A DNA stretch of 64,000 bases from Sipunculus nudus (GCA_026874595.1 CM049321.1:24973479-25037478), one strand, 5' to 3'. Positions 48,171 through 61,013 are shown, numbered from the stretch's first letter. Translations and numbers: made by a program. The notes: generated by a model from the sequence alone, not told the origin.

Positions 48171-48607
48171 TCCATGCAACAGGATGGATGAATGTGTCAG
48201 TACTTTGCCCCGTATGGCTTGCATCACCACTCACGTCAGGCGTATAGGTTCCAGCAAAGTGCTTTGAAATATTTTGTCTGATAATATTACACCAGACTTT
48301 GTACATATATCTGCACGTGGTTCATACTCAGTCGGGCGAGTGCCCGTATAAACAAAGTAAAAGCTTAGCCAATAAAAAAGGTAATACATATAAGTTCAAT
48401 TATAAACGTGAAGCTGAATAATTCAGGCTAAACACGTTGCAGCTCTTTGCCTGTGGAGGGTCGCACCGAGGCCCAATTTAGTTACAAGATTGACAGCCTG
48501 TCATGTATAACCTAAGAAGCACTTGTTGTTGCCCTAGCGTTTTATCAATATATTTCCATTGTGGCACAAATGCTATATACTTCCGTGTTTTATATCATGA
48601 ATAATAG

Positions 48608-48643
48608 CTGACATCAACCTTTGCGCTGCGAGGAACTACTCAG
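48608..48643 (+). other. Possible small plus-strand exon
   Basis: The acceptor-like ATGAATAATAG is followed by 36 bases and a strong donor ACTCAG|GTGAGG. One frame (phase 1 in and out) is open and reads DINLCAARNYS. If gene B starts translation at 61960, this could only be an untranslated or alternative exon. Confidence 0.25.
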
Positions 48644-48959
48644 GTGAGGTCAGCATTTTCATACATACTGTACATATTGTTTTGGAACCTAATAACAACA
48701 GATCACGTAGTCGTGAGGAGCATACATTTTGTTATTGAGATAAAAAAAATTAGATGATTCTGTAACACTAGGCAGCGTGAAATGTTTGGAGGAATGAATA
48801 AAGAAGTCAGTGGTTTTTTTTTTGTTAACAAATAATTATAATTTATCCTTAAAACAAACCTAACAATGCAATTCACTAAAGCAATACAATTACACAGTAT
48901 AACAACAGTATAACAGTAAATCAATACAATTACACAGTATAATAAATAAAGTGTACAGT

Positions 48960-49412
48960 ACCAGAGTGTCCGGATCCTAGGCTTTTCTGGATACCACCAC
49001 TGTCAACAATTGCTTTAAAACATATAATCCAGATGAACAGTTCACATAAATCTTCTAAGAGAATTAAAATCCAATTCAATCCCGAAATCAATCTTCCGTG
49101 TCCGCTGGAATATTTCTCTCTCTCCCTCTGGGCTCTAAACACAGCCCCCTAATTTATAGCTTCTCACCCCAAAGTCTAGAAACTTCTGTTTCACGAACAT
49201 CCCAAAGAACCATACAACACACGCGCTCATAGAGCGCGAACAGCCCAGAAAATTCCAGATTAGCATGAGCGCTGTGTCATTACACGCCAGGGTTCACCCA
49301 GTGCGGATTACACCGAGCGCTGTGTCTCTACACGCCATAGCAACGCCCAGGGCTTGAGCCTAACACGAAACAGAATGTCAACAGCGCACAATAAAAGGAA
49401 CACCTGTAACAA
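48960..49412 (-). mobile_element. Possible solo LTR or truncated LTR element
   Basis: Reading the minus strand: TGTTACAGG at 49411, a TATA box (CTATAAATTAG near 49160) about 250 bp in, then a GAGAGAGAAATATT leader. It ends TTGTTGACAG (49001), followed by GTGGTGGTATCCAG that could be a primer-binding region. Within it a GAGCGCTGTGTC-TACACGCCA block is present twice. No gag or pol reading frame follows and no second LTR was found. The limits are uncertain. Confidence 0.35.
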
Positions 49413-49434
49413 TATACACATACTTTGGTTTCCT

Positions 49435-49821
49435 TTTTAAACACGAGGGCTTCAAATTTGCGATATTCGCGAAAGAGAAAATATCGCGAAAAAAAAACCC
49501 ACGTACACAAGAGGCCCTAAGGAAAGTCTAGGAGAAAAATATTGTTATGATAAAAAATAACTGATTTTTAATATTACCGTTAATCTTAAACAGATATTAT
49601 AAATTTCAGATCGTTTAAATTATTTAAAAACAATGAACAATGATTTCAAAACTTTACGAGTGTGCGCACATTTTACATTGTTTTATTTAGTTCATAAAAT
49701 GACGGACATACACTGTGTAGATTATATTTTATGTCGAGGTCGTGAAAATTGAACCCTCGCTAAACAATGAAAATATGAAAATCGCGAATTGTTAACCTCT
49801 TGAATTTGAAGCCAACCAAAA

Positions 49822-49830
<9 letters not shown>
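49435..49830. repeat. Foldback repeat with TCGCGA motifs
   Basis: GGCTTCAAATTTGCGATATTCGCG at the left and AATCGCGAATTGTTAACC...TTGAATTTGAAGCC at the right are inverted partners. It is likely a MITE. Confidence 0.5.

Positions 49831-49868
<38 letters not shown>
49831..49868. repeat. (TA)n microsatellite
   Basis: TA run of about 18 units. Confidence 0.95.
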
Positions 49869-49872
<4 letters not shown>

Positions 49873-50370
49873 TTATTTATATATATATACCTTGGGGAAA
49901 AATCTAATATTGGTTGTGCGTAACATATATTATTAGCTATCTTGGTCAACCTGAGTTCATGTTTGTAACACATGGTGTAAAGTATAATTTATTGGTTATA
50001 TTTTATCGGAACAGCACGGCTCACGTCGCCAGGGTTCCACGCGGTGTCCGGACACTGGTAGCCCCTGCCCGATATGTCTGTTTGTGCAACACGGGCTGTT
50101 GATAAGATTTTGTATGATTAATACAGACCTCTGATAAAATTGACCCCTCTTTTGTTCGGGGTTGCGCGGAATGTTTACATTAAATACGGCCGCCCAGAGG
50201 AGTGGTCCAAATCTGGCAGTGAAAGATAACTTGTGAATTTATTTTCTAAATTAAGTCAAACGAATTAATAATAAATGTTTGATAAAAACGCAAGTTATTT
50301 TGAATGGGTACAAATTCTTTTTTTGGCTCATTGTATAATTATATCCAGAAAGCAGAAAAGCTTGGTGTTT

Positions 50371-50668
50371 GGCCGGCATTTGTAGTCTTTGGTTCAAAGA
50401 GGGAAGATACTGAGTTCGAATCTCGAGCTAAGGATCTGATCTCTATCACGGTCGGCCCCCACCCTACAGGTGAGCGCTTAATAGGAGGGGGGGGGGGGGG
50501 AGTTTCTGTGCCCAACATTTGTGGTTCACTCATAAAAAGAATGCAACTTTTGGGGGGTTCCTTCGTGTTATGACCCAGTAATGCATGGGGTGGTACACTG
50601 AGCATGGTTGGCACCAGGATCATCACCTCACGAAGCCCAAAACCGGAATGGAGTTATGCATATGTACA
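50371..50668 (+). mobile_element. tRNA-derived SINE, family S copy 3
   Basis: The B-box GAGTTCGAATCTCG (50412-50425) is the best preserved of the three copies. The body shares GGTCGGCCCCCACCC and TATGACCCAG with the copy at 33551. A poly-G tract (50485-50502) lies inside. The 3' end runs straight into a pogo-like MITE. Confidence 0.75.
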
Positions 50669-50670
50669 TA

Positions 50671-50978
50671 CAGTTCAGCCTCGAATTTCCGTATCTCTTT
50701 GATCCGAACATTCGTTTTCCAGAAATTTAAGTCAGGAACCAAATTTACTTCGACTAACTTAATCGCTGCTTTTGACAGGAAAAAGAATGATTAAAACTTA
50801 TCTAATGAGATAAGGTTGCTCTATGCCAGGATTAATATATTAATGTAACGTTTATACTGATATGCCTAATATACGAGCAGTATATTTTTGGAACAAGTCT
50901 GACCTCACATATCCATAAATTTAATTATCCGAACAAACTTGATGTCCCCAAAACATTCGGATATTCGAGGTTCTACTG
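50671..50978. mobile_element. pogo/Tigger-like MITE, 308 bp
   Basis: Ends CAGTTCAGCCTCGAATTTCC and, inverted, CAGTAGAACCTCGAATATCC. TA flanks both ends (50669-50670 and 50979-50980). Internal TCCGAACA blocks resemble the interior of the other pogo-like elements. Confidence 0.8.
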
Positions 50979-52289
50979 TATTAATATCTTTAAAAAAGCT
51001 TTTTGTGTGAGATGCTGACAGTGTACATGTAAGTACATGACACCAACTTCAGTTGCTCTGTCAAAGCTAACCGTAGGCGATCTGTATCCTCTGTATCATA
51101 ATGGATGGTGTCTCTATATCGATGCTTGCTAACTGACTCACCCAAACAGTTTTGCCGTAAAACCGAACGATGTTTGGATGAACGCTGGTTCTCATATTAT
51201 GCAGGAGGGTTATTATCAACATTTATCAATTGTTACTCAGAAAACTTAATTTAATTATGTAGCGCCACCTACAGGATTGTTGCTGGTCTGTTGCCAAGGA
51301 AAGAACATCTCAAACCTCGCTTATGAATGGATGATACGCCAATGAAAAAAAATAAAGGAAATGGTAATTTGTCTACAGGTAATGTCATATTATGGTTACA
51401 GAATTGAATCAAAACTGAAAAGGACCACACTAAATATAGAGATAGAGAGATAGCCATGCTTGTTCGATAAATGTTACATGCTCTTATACCCGATTCTTAC
51501 AGCCAATTAACAAAGCTGTACCCATTGAGTGCGGTGCTCCACCTTGTCACGATCAGACACTTCATTGTCCAGAACCCTATATCTTCTTGTGTAACCACAA
51601 GTAGTTTTATTCAGTACTGGTTTATATATGAGTGAATTGAATGTCTGTGTGATCTTAATAGGGTTCGAAAGGGCAGATATCTGCCGACTTGTAAAATTAT
51701 ACCACTATTTCAAAGCCTGTTTTTGAACCTGGTTGAACTCATCTTTTTCAAATATCAGGGAAATTCCAGTTTTTCAATGGAAATCAGGCACTGATCTTTA
51801 TATACCTTTAACTTCTTTATGTGCATGCAATTTTTTATACCTGTGGCTTTCATCACTTCACTGAAATAATCAGGTCTGAATAAGAGAGGTCTGTATATTT
51901 CCTTGTGGGCCTGTAATTATTATAGAAAGTGGAGGCCCTCCTGGGTTATAATTTTCCAAACATTTTCCGGCTATGTGTAAGGCAATACATATGCCCTAAT
52001 ATATGAACCACCACCCCAGACAAAAACGAAAACGTTTCCTGAAATGGTAATACAGATACAACAAACACCTGAGAGTTATAGGAAGGGTTCAGCTGTCATT
52101 TTCACAAGAAATCTCATAAAGTGAAAAGCAATATTGATAGATAACGAATTGCACAGACACGTCTGACAGTTTGGGTAAATATTTTACTTTAAGAAAACTG
52201 GGCTTTAATACAAAGAGATTAATTGTATATCGGTCAATATACATGTACATTTTTGTATTCTTATGGTTGTTCTTGAGTTTTCTTACTTA

Positions 52290-52725
52290 TTGCCTCCGCC
52301 GGGAGGGTATGCGTTCATCCCTCTTCGTGTGTGTTTGTGTCTGTTTGTGTTTTATTTGCATCATGACTCACGCAACCATGTACGGAATCTCATGACATTT
52401 TCAGAGCATTTCGGTAATTGGCCTCCGCCGTGTGTTTGCATTCACCTATTTGGCTCATATTATCAGGTTTGTTCGTGCATAAGTGACTTTACATTTGTGA
52501 ATATTCCTGGATGACGTTCCTAAATCCGAATCATGTACCGGGTCCACACCAAAATCTATTGATTCTCGATTGCTCCATTCCCGAAATGCAATGGAAATTT
52601 CATGAGATTCCGTTTATGACTACATGAGTTAAGTTGTGAACAAACACACACACACAATCACACTCCTACACACACACACACACACACACGAACGAGGATG
52701 AACGCATACCCTCCTTTCGGAGGCA
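52290..52725. mobile_element. Foldback MITE, family F copy 2
   Basis: Termini TTGCCTCCGCCGGGAGGGTA and TACCCTCCTTTCGGAGGCA are inverted repeats followed by GTGTTTGTGT / ACACACAAAC subtermini. A second partial left end (GGCCTCCGCCGTGTGTTTGC, 52420) is nested inside. Confidence 0.75.
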
Positions 52726-53144
52726 GTTGAAATTAATTGGCAGGAATGGAATGTGGTCACTTCGCAAGACGTGGATGTACCTGTGCAGGTGTTGCGATAC
52801 AGTGGAAGTTAAATACCTAAAATTAACAGGAGAAGGGGTGTAGTGGAGGGGGGAGTCGATGTCCTGGCTCAAGTGGTCGGAAATGACCACTCAAAGGCTA
52901 ACAAATCATGGACTGTTCACAGGGTCTGATTACATTGGCTGCAGTATTAATAGGTTATGATTCACGACCTATTTTCCGGACACACGGGTGTGTCTTTATT
53001 TTGGCCTACATAAAAATATGAAAGTAAAAGCTAAACATGTCCCTGCAGAAAAAACAAGGTTACGTTTGTTAGGAGATTACATGTTATACATGTTAACATC
53101 TGTAAATGTGTGCTGGGCGCTGATTAAATAAAATGCATTTCCTC

Positions 53145-53490
53145 TCTCTCTTCCCCCCCCCCCCCTCTCCATTTCTTCCTTCCTTCATTTGTTTATTCAT
53201 TCGTGCCAGACACGAGAATATTTTTGTCATCGCCATCTCGCGTATCATTGGTGCGTTATTTGTGTTTTTTTTGTACAAATATGTGCTTCTGCCTTTTGTC
53301 CTGTTGTCTCTTATTATTTATTTGCTGTCTATCTCTCCATCTCTTTCTGTCTGTTTGTCGGTTTGTCTGTCTGTCTCTCTCTTTTACTTACACTCTCACT
53401 ATCACTCTCTCACTCACTCATCCTCACTCTCTCTCTCTCAGTCACCACCCCCACTCTGTCTTTCTCTCTCTCTCTCCTAAAATGGGTATA
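53145..53490. repeat. Poly-C and (CTCT)n low-complexity tract
   Basis: A C run (53152-53165) and a long CTCTCT/CTGT stretch. The overlapping 100-115 codon ORFs here are Ser/Leu-rich artefacts, open in all three plus frames. Confidence 0.9.
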
Positions 53491-53867
53491 AAAACTTACT
53501 TTACACCACTGGCTTAAAATGTGTCAGCTCCAATGCAGTCATCAGGAAGATTTTGGATCAATATGGGCTGCTCTTTTTTGACCGCAGGTAAAGAAACAAA
53601 CGTTTTCCATTATTGTCGAAACCGGAGCAAATAACAAAGCTCTCAAAGGCCACCATTTGGAAATATGTAAGGTTTATCAGCCGGGGAGACTTTTTTTCTG
53701 GATGGTCCTTGAAGGGTTTATCTGAATACATGCCGAGGTTTTATCTTATTTTAGTAAGCATATGTTATACTTTTTGTTCTTCATATATTAATAATGAAAA
53801 TATTCTCTAGCTTAAATCTCAGATAAATCCGGAATGGAAACATTGTTAAAATAGAAATCTGCATTCT

Positions 53868-54215
53868 AAGGGATGCAAACCTCCGCCATTTGTGTGTGTT
53901 GGGGGGGGGGGGGGGGAGGCTGTTGTTGGATGCTGCCAAAACCGTGTTTGCATTCAATTATTCGGCCTATATTCCCAGGTTCATTCGTGCATAATGGACT
54001 ATATATTTGTGAATATTCCTTGATGACATTCATGAATCCGGATCACATGATGGATCCACACCAAAATCAAATAATTTTTTCATTAATCATTCTCGAAGTG
54101 CCCTAATAATGTCATGAGATTCCATTCATGATGGCCTGAGTTATGTTGTGAACAAACACACAAACACACACACACAAACACACACATGACAGGGATAAAC
54201 GCATAGCCAACTCCT
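53868..54215. mobile_element. Foldback MITE, family F copy 3
   Basis: The left end GCAAACCTCCGCC, a poly-G run (53899-53917), the shared GAATATTCCTTGATGACATTCATGAATCCGG-type interior and a CACACACAAAC right subterminus. The termini are decayed. Confidence 0.6.
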
Positions 54216-54219
54216 TGTA

Positions 54220-55285
54220 AAAAAACCTTTTTTTTATCCTTGGTCTGCTTTATTAGAATACACTATCATAACATTACATGACAAATGCGACAGGGAACTA
54301 GTGTATTTATTTCCGTGCTAATCCCTCCTATGACCATATTGATGACATATTTACAGGTAAACATACCAAATGTAGGCATGTTTCATATACCGCTCTGAAT
54401 TGCGCATTATAGTTTTCCCATTACCTATGACCTACAGTTGGTTATTTAACACTGGCATCTACATATGTAACACACAAGGCATTGCAACATTATTTCCTTT
54501 AAATGTTACAGATTTGTTTTCTACAAAAACACGAAGTGTTACACTAAGAAAGGCACTAGAACATGACTTGGTTATTTTAATTTCAGAGAGCTTGCTTCTA
54601 AAATACAAATTCAATTACAAAATACCATCTAAGGAAAAAAATAAAATAAACAATATGGAAAATGTAATAATGTTAAAAAAACATGGTTTTAGCAACTCTG
54701 TATTTTAAGTTATTCATATCTTAATATCAGGAGGCAATTTATAGTTCAAGTGAAATTTGTGTAAGTTCATTTGCATTAGAATTTTATCATCAGCATTAAT
54801 TTGAATATCTTAAGCATTTAAATTTTCATTATATATAATTTGTATTTATCTATTTGAAACATTCACTTTCACATTTATTTGCGCTGAGTTGCATCCGTAC
54901 CCAACCTTTGCATGGAATATATTCTTTCACCATCAGATCTAATTAACCTGTAAATTTTCGGGTTGCTAACCTGCGATCCCGAAGCCTATTGTCCACGTCG
55001 AAATGCATTGCCGCTGATGTATACAGTATCCACGCATGTTTCTAGTCTTCCATTCGTTATTCCGTCGATATGAGGAAATGCCATGGCAACCGTTAATAGA
55101 ACCCCGATAAAGATTTGATATGAAAGAATAGGCTTACGTGTTGTAAATATGACCATGCTTTTTCTGTGGACTGGCCTATGTTTAGTTATCCCGAAATTCT
55201 GAAAAACAAAGGAGCCGGAAGTATGGTCGAAATATTAAATATCATTTGTAAATTAATAGTCCATTCATATGATTTACTTTTACTG
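54220..55285. other. No gene recognised
   Basis: AT-rich. A 102-codon ORF (54400-54708) has a Lys/Asn/Ile-rich composition expected of chance ORFs in AT-rich DNA. Confidence 0.5.
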
Positions 55286-55290
55286 TTCAG

Positions 55291-55336
55291 CAACACAAGA
55301 AATGACACATTTCAGTGTACTATAGCCTATTCTATG
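55291..55336 (+). other. Possible small plus-strand exon
   Basis: A very good acceptor (TTTACTTTTACTGTTCAG) and a good donor (TCTATG|GTAAGT) bracket 46 bases. Only one frame is open (phase 2 in, phase 0 out), reading NTRNDTFQCTIAYSM, a pattern reminiscent of an Ig-domain F strand (too short to claim). It lies between the candidate gene B promoter and the signal-peptide exon, so it may belong to another transcript or be untranslated. Confidence 0.35.
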
Positions 55337-55649
55337 GTAAGTGGGCAATTATGAAATTAAAGGGTCGAGGTATGATTGAAATATTTGATATCATTTGTGA
55401 ATTCCGTGTCCAATTATACCTTTTAGACGTCTTCTTGCCACCAAACTCTCTGCAGGTATATTTTCACCTGAACGCTGTCATCGGAGTGCCTTAGCGTCAC
55501 ATCCCTTTGTGTCACACCCTATCGAACTCTGGCAATTTTATTTCTCTCCGTTTCTTACTAACCCCCGCTTATCGGGCTGCCATTTTTTCGTACGCACAAA
55601 AACAGGTAACGGGTAGCATGTCGATAAAAGGGTGCTAGGGTTACTATTA

Positions 55650-56275
55650 TTTAGCTCAGATGACTGAAAATCATCTGAGCTATAGCGATCACTGTTTGTC
55701 CGTCGTCCGTCCGTCTGTCGGTCCGTTAACCAGGCACAAATCGTAACCGCTAGACCTGGAATCTTCTTATTTGACATGCAGGGAGGTCCATGAAAAAAAA
55801 TCTTCTTGGAAAACTGAAATTAGGTCTCTATTACCAATATCCTTTGAGCTCTCGGGCTTGTAAGTACCGTTCAGTATAATTAAAAATTTGATACAAAACC
55901 TCCAGTTTTTGAACAACTAATGCATTAAAGGATTCTCTGCATGCATATTCATCATTGTATGTTTCATCAGTTACTGCAGACGGGTGACGCCACTTAGATA
56001 TTTTCAAATTTTTACGCATTTTTTTTTAAAGTTTTAGGCACAAATCCGAACCATTGGACCTAGAACCTTCTAATTGAAAATCCAGGGAGGTCCGTAAAAC
56101 ATCTCCTTGGAAACCTTAAATGAAGTCTCTGTTACCCATATCCTCCAAGCAATGCTTCATTTGAATGGGGATACCACCTACAAAACTTGGCATTCAGATG
56201 ATAAAATTCCATTTGTGAATGTATGCCTAGTCAGCTGAGCGTCATGGCCAATGGGTCACTTGTTTCATACACGTT
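55650..56275 (-). mobile_element. Family P element, inverted copy
   Basis: The terminal hairpin TTTAGCTCAGATGACTGAAA...ATCATCTGAGCT (55650-55681) is followed by a (GTCC)n tract and GTTAACCAGGCACAAATCG. Two diverged core units of about 300 bp follow, each with CAGGGAGGTCC and TCTTGGAAA. It is the mirror image of the element ending at 18935. Confidence 0.65.
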
Positions 56276-57121
56276 GTGGTGAGCTGGTGGTCACGGGAAT
56301 TAATGTTGATATTTTTCATCTCGTGAAATAATTTATCTCTGAGGATGCTCATAGCAGACTATATAACTGTCTAAAGACGTTATAAAATTAAGAAAAATTG
56401 ACCGTGATCACAACTGAGGGTTTCTTTTATTGGAATCACCTTCAGAAACTTGTGCACACACATGATACCAGGTTCAAAAACATGAGGCCCTTCTTAGTTT
56501 AGCCACTGATATATATGTAAACGAATTGTCAACTGACATCAGGTGTTGGCAAAACCACAGTTTTGATGGATTAAAGCATGATTAGTTAGACTCTGCGGGC
56601 GATTTCCTGAAACTATGAGGAAGTCTTTATATTGTAGAATGCACGTACAGATTAATCAGCTGTTCCTAAATGTGCAGAAGTATGTAAAACCTGCTCAGGT
56701 GTATGTGTTTTCTTTCATTTTACTCATAACGTCTTGGGCGGACCCGTGATTCATAAAAGGAAACGTTTATCAAGCTCAGGTGGTACAGATATATTACTTC
56801 CTATATTACATTCAGGCCTTTATTTTGTGAGTGTAAGAGAGGTTCTTGGCCGGATATTTTACTTTGATTTCAAGGGAGCACAGTTTGTAAATCCCCATAC
56901 AAATTTCCCATAGAATCATGGGAGGCAAAGTACAGTCCTGTTTATTGTCACCTACGGAGAGTCACGAAACTTGTGACCAATGTAGTTCACAAAGTTCCAC
57001 CAGGCGGCGCTTCGTCCAGATAGCACGAGAAATACAATAAAAGAATAGACCCGGCTCAATTGTAAGGGTAATCTCTAGCTAAGTATAAGTACATTTGATA
57101 GACAGCGATCTACGTTCACCT

Positions 57122-57425
57122 CAGATCTGTCCCCCCACCTCGGTCCTGTCCTGTCACTTCATGCATGTCACCACAATCCATTAATTCTGTCACCTTAATG
57201 ATGTAATGTGCCTTATCTTATCTGTCACCTCAGTTCTTTGCCTGTCACCTCAGTCCTGTCCTGTAATTTCAGTCCTCTCCACTCACCTCAGTCTTGTCTT
57301 TTCACCAGAGTCCTGTCATTGCAGTCCTGTCTGTCACTCGCTGATGTAATGTCACCTCAGTCTTTCCTTGTCACCTCAGTCCTTCCTTGTCACCTCAGTC
57401 CTTAATTCCCTGTCACCTCAATCTG
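57122..57425 (+). repeat. Minisatellite, unit about 15-18 bp
   Basis: Many variants of CCTGTCACCTCAGTC in tandem. The ORF across it is an artefact. Confidence 0.9.
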
Positions 57426-57429
57426 GCTA

Positions 57430-59765
57430 TACATCGCAGTCAGAGCTTGTCATTTTCGAACTACTTCGAGACCACCATTTCAGATCCAAAATGACGGACT
57501 TCTGAGTAGACGGGCAACTCGTGCATAATTCTTTTCTAACGTTTGGGAGATGGGAGGTGGAGAAGTAGTTTCACAGACAGAACCACGGTGGCGCTCGTGG
57601 GATTAACTGTGTGCCAATGTTATGGTGTGGCAGGAACTCAGATGTCACGTCGAGCCGGGAATGATATTATCTGAGTTATTAACCGCGCTTAACAAAAAGT
57701 ATCTGATATATATTTCATTAAGTTGTGGTTCATGGAGTCTTCAATTAGCGACCTCGTCTGTCAACAACAATCACTCAAACCTCGGGGGGAGACAGGACCT
57801 CGCGCATGCACACTAAAGATGGTATATGGCAGGAAGGGTGGACTGTTGTTGTATTAAGCCTGGGCAGCGCCTTGTTGGTAAAATTCAAGGGTATAGAAAA
57901 ATATAGACTCGCTATTTGTGACAAGTTATGAATTAATCCACATCTCAGGTAGTGTTTGTACCAAGGTAAATTCTGGATGAATCTGTTTTTACACTGGTGG
58001 TATCCATTTTCATTTACCATAAAAAAAGGTCAACCCCCTTGGTGTTATATCTTTAGGACTTTGATTGCGTTTGTTATTAACCTTCCTGAACTCCTCACTT
58101 GGGCCCCAGATATGTATTAAGTTGCTGAGCAACTGTGTTGGACTTTTTAAAATGCTGACCTGATTTTCAAGTGCACGACACCAGAGGTCACTGGTGTATG
58201 CCTTGTTTACCGGGATTCGCCGTATTTGGTTTCGCGGGGTCGTTGCTATATTTGTTCTTGTGTTTTTTTTAACATTATAAGAAAGGACGAACAGGCTCAA
58301 AGAAAATGAAGTGTACAAATCTTAATGGAATTATTTACTAAGTGAATATCTGAGTGGGTTAATGTAGATAAACTTTTCTAGCCAAATAAAATAATTTGAT
58401 TTTACGTTGGTTCATGAAATATGAATAGCCAAACACCCGCGGATGATAAAATAACCGTGCAACTGGAATAACATTAACTGATCTACAGTTCTGTTCATAT
58501 GAGCAGATGAGAAACCTTTGTTTAGCACAGCCCCGCAACCGCACCCAGCATATCTTATACGAATCATTTCACGGGTGTTAAATTGTAAGTGCTTAGGCTC
58601 ATTATCACGGTCATACCATTCTTAAAGTCAAAGTACATCAACAAATAATCAAGTTCTACCGTAACTTAGACTAACGAAATGTTTGAGATTTCGATCGAGT
58701 AAAATTGGCCGACAATGGCCGAGAGTTTGTAATTAAAAAAAAGGAGAGCATTTTCATTGCATGAAGGTCGAGTGGTTTACGGGCGATTTGGAGCTCGTGT
58801 TAACCACAAAAGTGTGTTTACCAATTACCTAATAATTCATGTCAAGACCTATCCCCGTTTAGGAGGTCACAGATGTAAGTATGAAAGTGTCTTATGAACA
58901 GAATAAACTCAAATGCCTTACAGTTCTCATAGATAACCCCGTAGATAACCTATGACTGGGCGTGTTCCTGTCACGTCATCTCACTGTGACCTACTACACC
59001 CACCACCACTTAAACTTTAATGATAAAACAAGACTTGATATATGAGACAACATTGATGTGTATTGGTTGTAATGAGGCAGCCGGGAATTATACAGGCACG
59101 ATTTGTACTTTGGTCTCATTTATTGATAATTTTGTCCTGACTTCCGGGTTGGAATGTACCTTTACGTCATTGGTTTAAATTTTATGGTAATACAATTATC
59201 CTATAGTGGCGGATTCAGTATATATTGTATGGGATAGGCTTCAGAGGTAATCTTTTAGATAAGCATGGATGGGGATTCTATCCATAGTGCGGAAAACATT
59301 TGCAGGTTGGACGAATAAGTGATCAAATTTGAGAAACGTTTACGCACCTAAGCTAAACAACTTTGTATATGTGAAGTTAGATATAAAGTTGAAACTTCAG
59401 AAGACAGGCTACTACAAGTTTTTTTTATGTCAACCAATTTCTCTGTTAAAAGTTGCATCATGACAACATTGAATACAACAGTAACACAGTGTATTTATTT
59501 GGCAAACACTGATAACTATAAATATCTTAAACAATGACTACATTAAGTCTGAAAATTCAAAGGGCGGGGGGCGATCAACCCTGTGCCCCACCCTGCACTA
59601 AACAAACATGAGGTGCCAGGGCCGGACACAGGCTTCCTATAAAGTGGGGTAGGGGCTGTTGTGGCCGATCAATGAAATGCCTAACAATGAATACTTTGAA
59701 GCCATTTATGACAGGTCAAATAACCAAGTTACACGTTCTCGGGAGCGTACCTGTTCCCTGAAGGT
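57430..59765. other. No gene recognised
   Basis: CpG-bearing unique-looking DNA. The longest ORF (minus, 58010-58318, 102 codons) lacks coding character and has no supporting splice sites. Confidence 0.45.
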
Positions 59766-59768
59766 TAT

Positions 59769-60065
59769 TGTCTCCGCCAGGAGGGTATGCGTTCATCCCC
59801 GTTCGTGTGTGTGTTTGTGTATGCGTGTGTGTGTGCTTGTTCAAAACATAACTCATGCAATCATGAACGAAATCTCATGCAATTTCCAGGGTATTTCGGA
59901 AATTAGTAATAAAAAATCGATTAGATTTGGTGTGGATCCGCACATGATCCGGATCCAGGAAGGACAGCAAGGAATATTCACATATGTACAGTAACTTAAT
60001 GAGCCTCGGAGTATGTGCCAAATAAACAAATGACGGAGGCTTGCATTTATCAGAATGCATATTTC
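59769..60065. mobile_element. Foldback MITE, family F copy 4
   Basis: The left end GTCTCCGCCAGGAGGGTATG and the interior GGTGTGGATCCGCACATGAT are conserved. The right end ACGGAGGCTTGCATTTATC is truncated. Confidence 0.7.
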
Positions 60066-60861
60066 TACTTCTAATATTAATTTGAAAAGCCCTTGTAACG
60101 TCGTTCAATTGAACACATATGAGAAGGAAAAGTTACGAGATCCCGTGAAACTCACTGAATACTTACACTTTTTTTAAGCGATGCTTTTCACTTTAAAAAA
60201 TCCAAAAATTTTTTGATAAAGTCTTCTTGGATCTTTTCTGTGTTTTGCTCCTTAGTGAGTAAACTCTACATGTCGAGCGTAAATGTTTTCGTTTTGCTTC
60301 AGAAACACAACCAATTTATTTTTTATTTTTACACTTAACATCAATGATTCTTACTATTCAGGAAGAGTAAACAAACCATTTAGATCTAGGGAACATATGT
60401 ACAGGCGAACACAGGGCTTACCCCAAAGTTCTCTGCGTGAAATCTGGCTTTGATGACAGTATTATCGTAATTATCTCTTAGAAGGAAGAGAAAACGTGTT
60501 AATCACGCAGTTTTGAAGCTGTCTTGGATGAGGTGGTCAGCTTTCATGCTAACTATGTATACCCGAGCATGAACACCTCATGATGAATGTCAACCTTTTA
60601 AGCTGATCGGGCACGGGTTTTTAGGCGTGCCTTCAATGGCATCACGTAAACAAACAAACATTGGCTATGGTATGTAAGAGTACTTGAAAAATGATGTCTG
60701 AGGACAATTCTGTTGAATGTGGAATTTTTTTATCGCATATCTACATGATAAATACATGTGGCTCTGCGTGGTGGTTACCACGTAACGCGTCGAACGTTTT
60801 AACAATTATATATTGTGTTACGGGGTGACATAAAATCGGACCGAACTGTCTCGCTAGTGAA

Positions 60862-60945
60862 GCCTGCTTTTCTAGCGAAGCGGTTGGTACGTCTGACTTG
60901 TGCGCCACCGACATGGGTTCGACTGCCGCATGGGCCCAGAATATT
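60862..60945 (+). mobile_element. tRNA-like sequence (SINE head or tRNA pseudogene)
   Basis: TAGCGAAGCGGTTGGTACGTC matches an A-box region, and GGGTTCGACTGCC (60915-60927) is a near-perfect B-box. The stems do not pair well enough for a functional tRNA. Followed by a (TA)n run. It is a different family from the S copies. Confidence 0.55.
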
Positions 60946-60970
60946 CTCCTTAACAATTTGTCTTCGTATC

Positions 60971-60973
<3 letters not shown>

Positions 60974-61013
<40 letters not shown>
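60974..61013. repeat. (TA)n microsatellite
   Basis: TA run of about 19 units. Confidence 0.95.

Noticed and set aside
53133-53517. Three overlapping ORFs of 100-115 codons
   Set aside because: They lie in a poly-C/CTCT low-complexity tract that is open in all plus frames; the composition is pure repeat.
58010-58318. Minus ORF of 102 codons
   Set aside because: No codon bias, splice context or recognisable motif.
60862-60945. Functional tRNA gene
   Set aside because: A- and B-boxes are present but the acceptor and anticodon stems do not pair properly; it reads as a SINE head or pseudogene.
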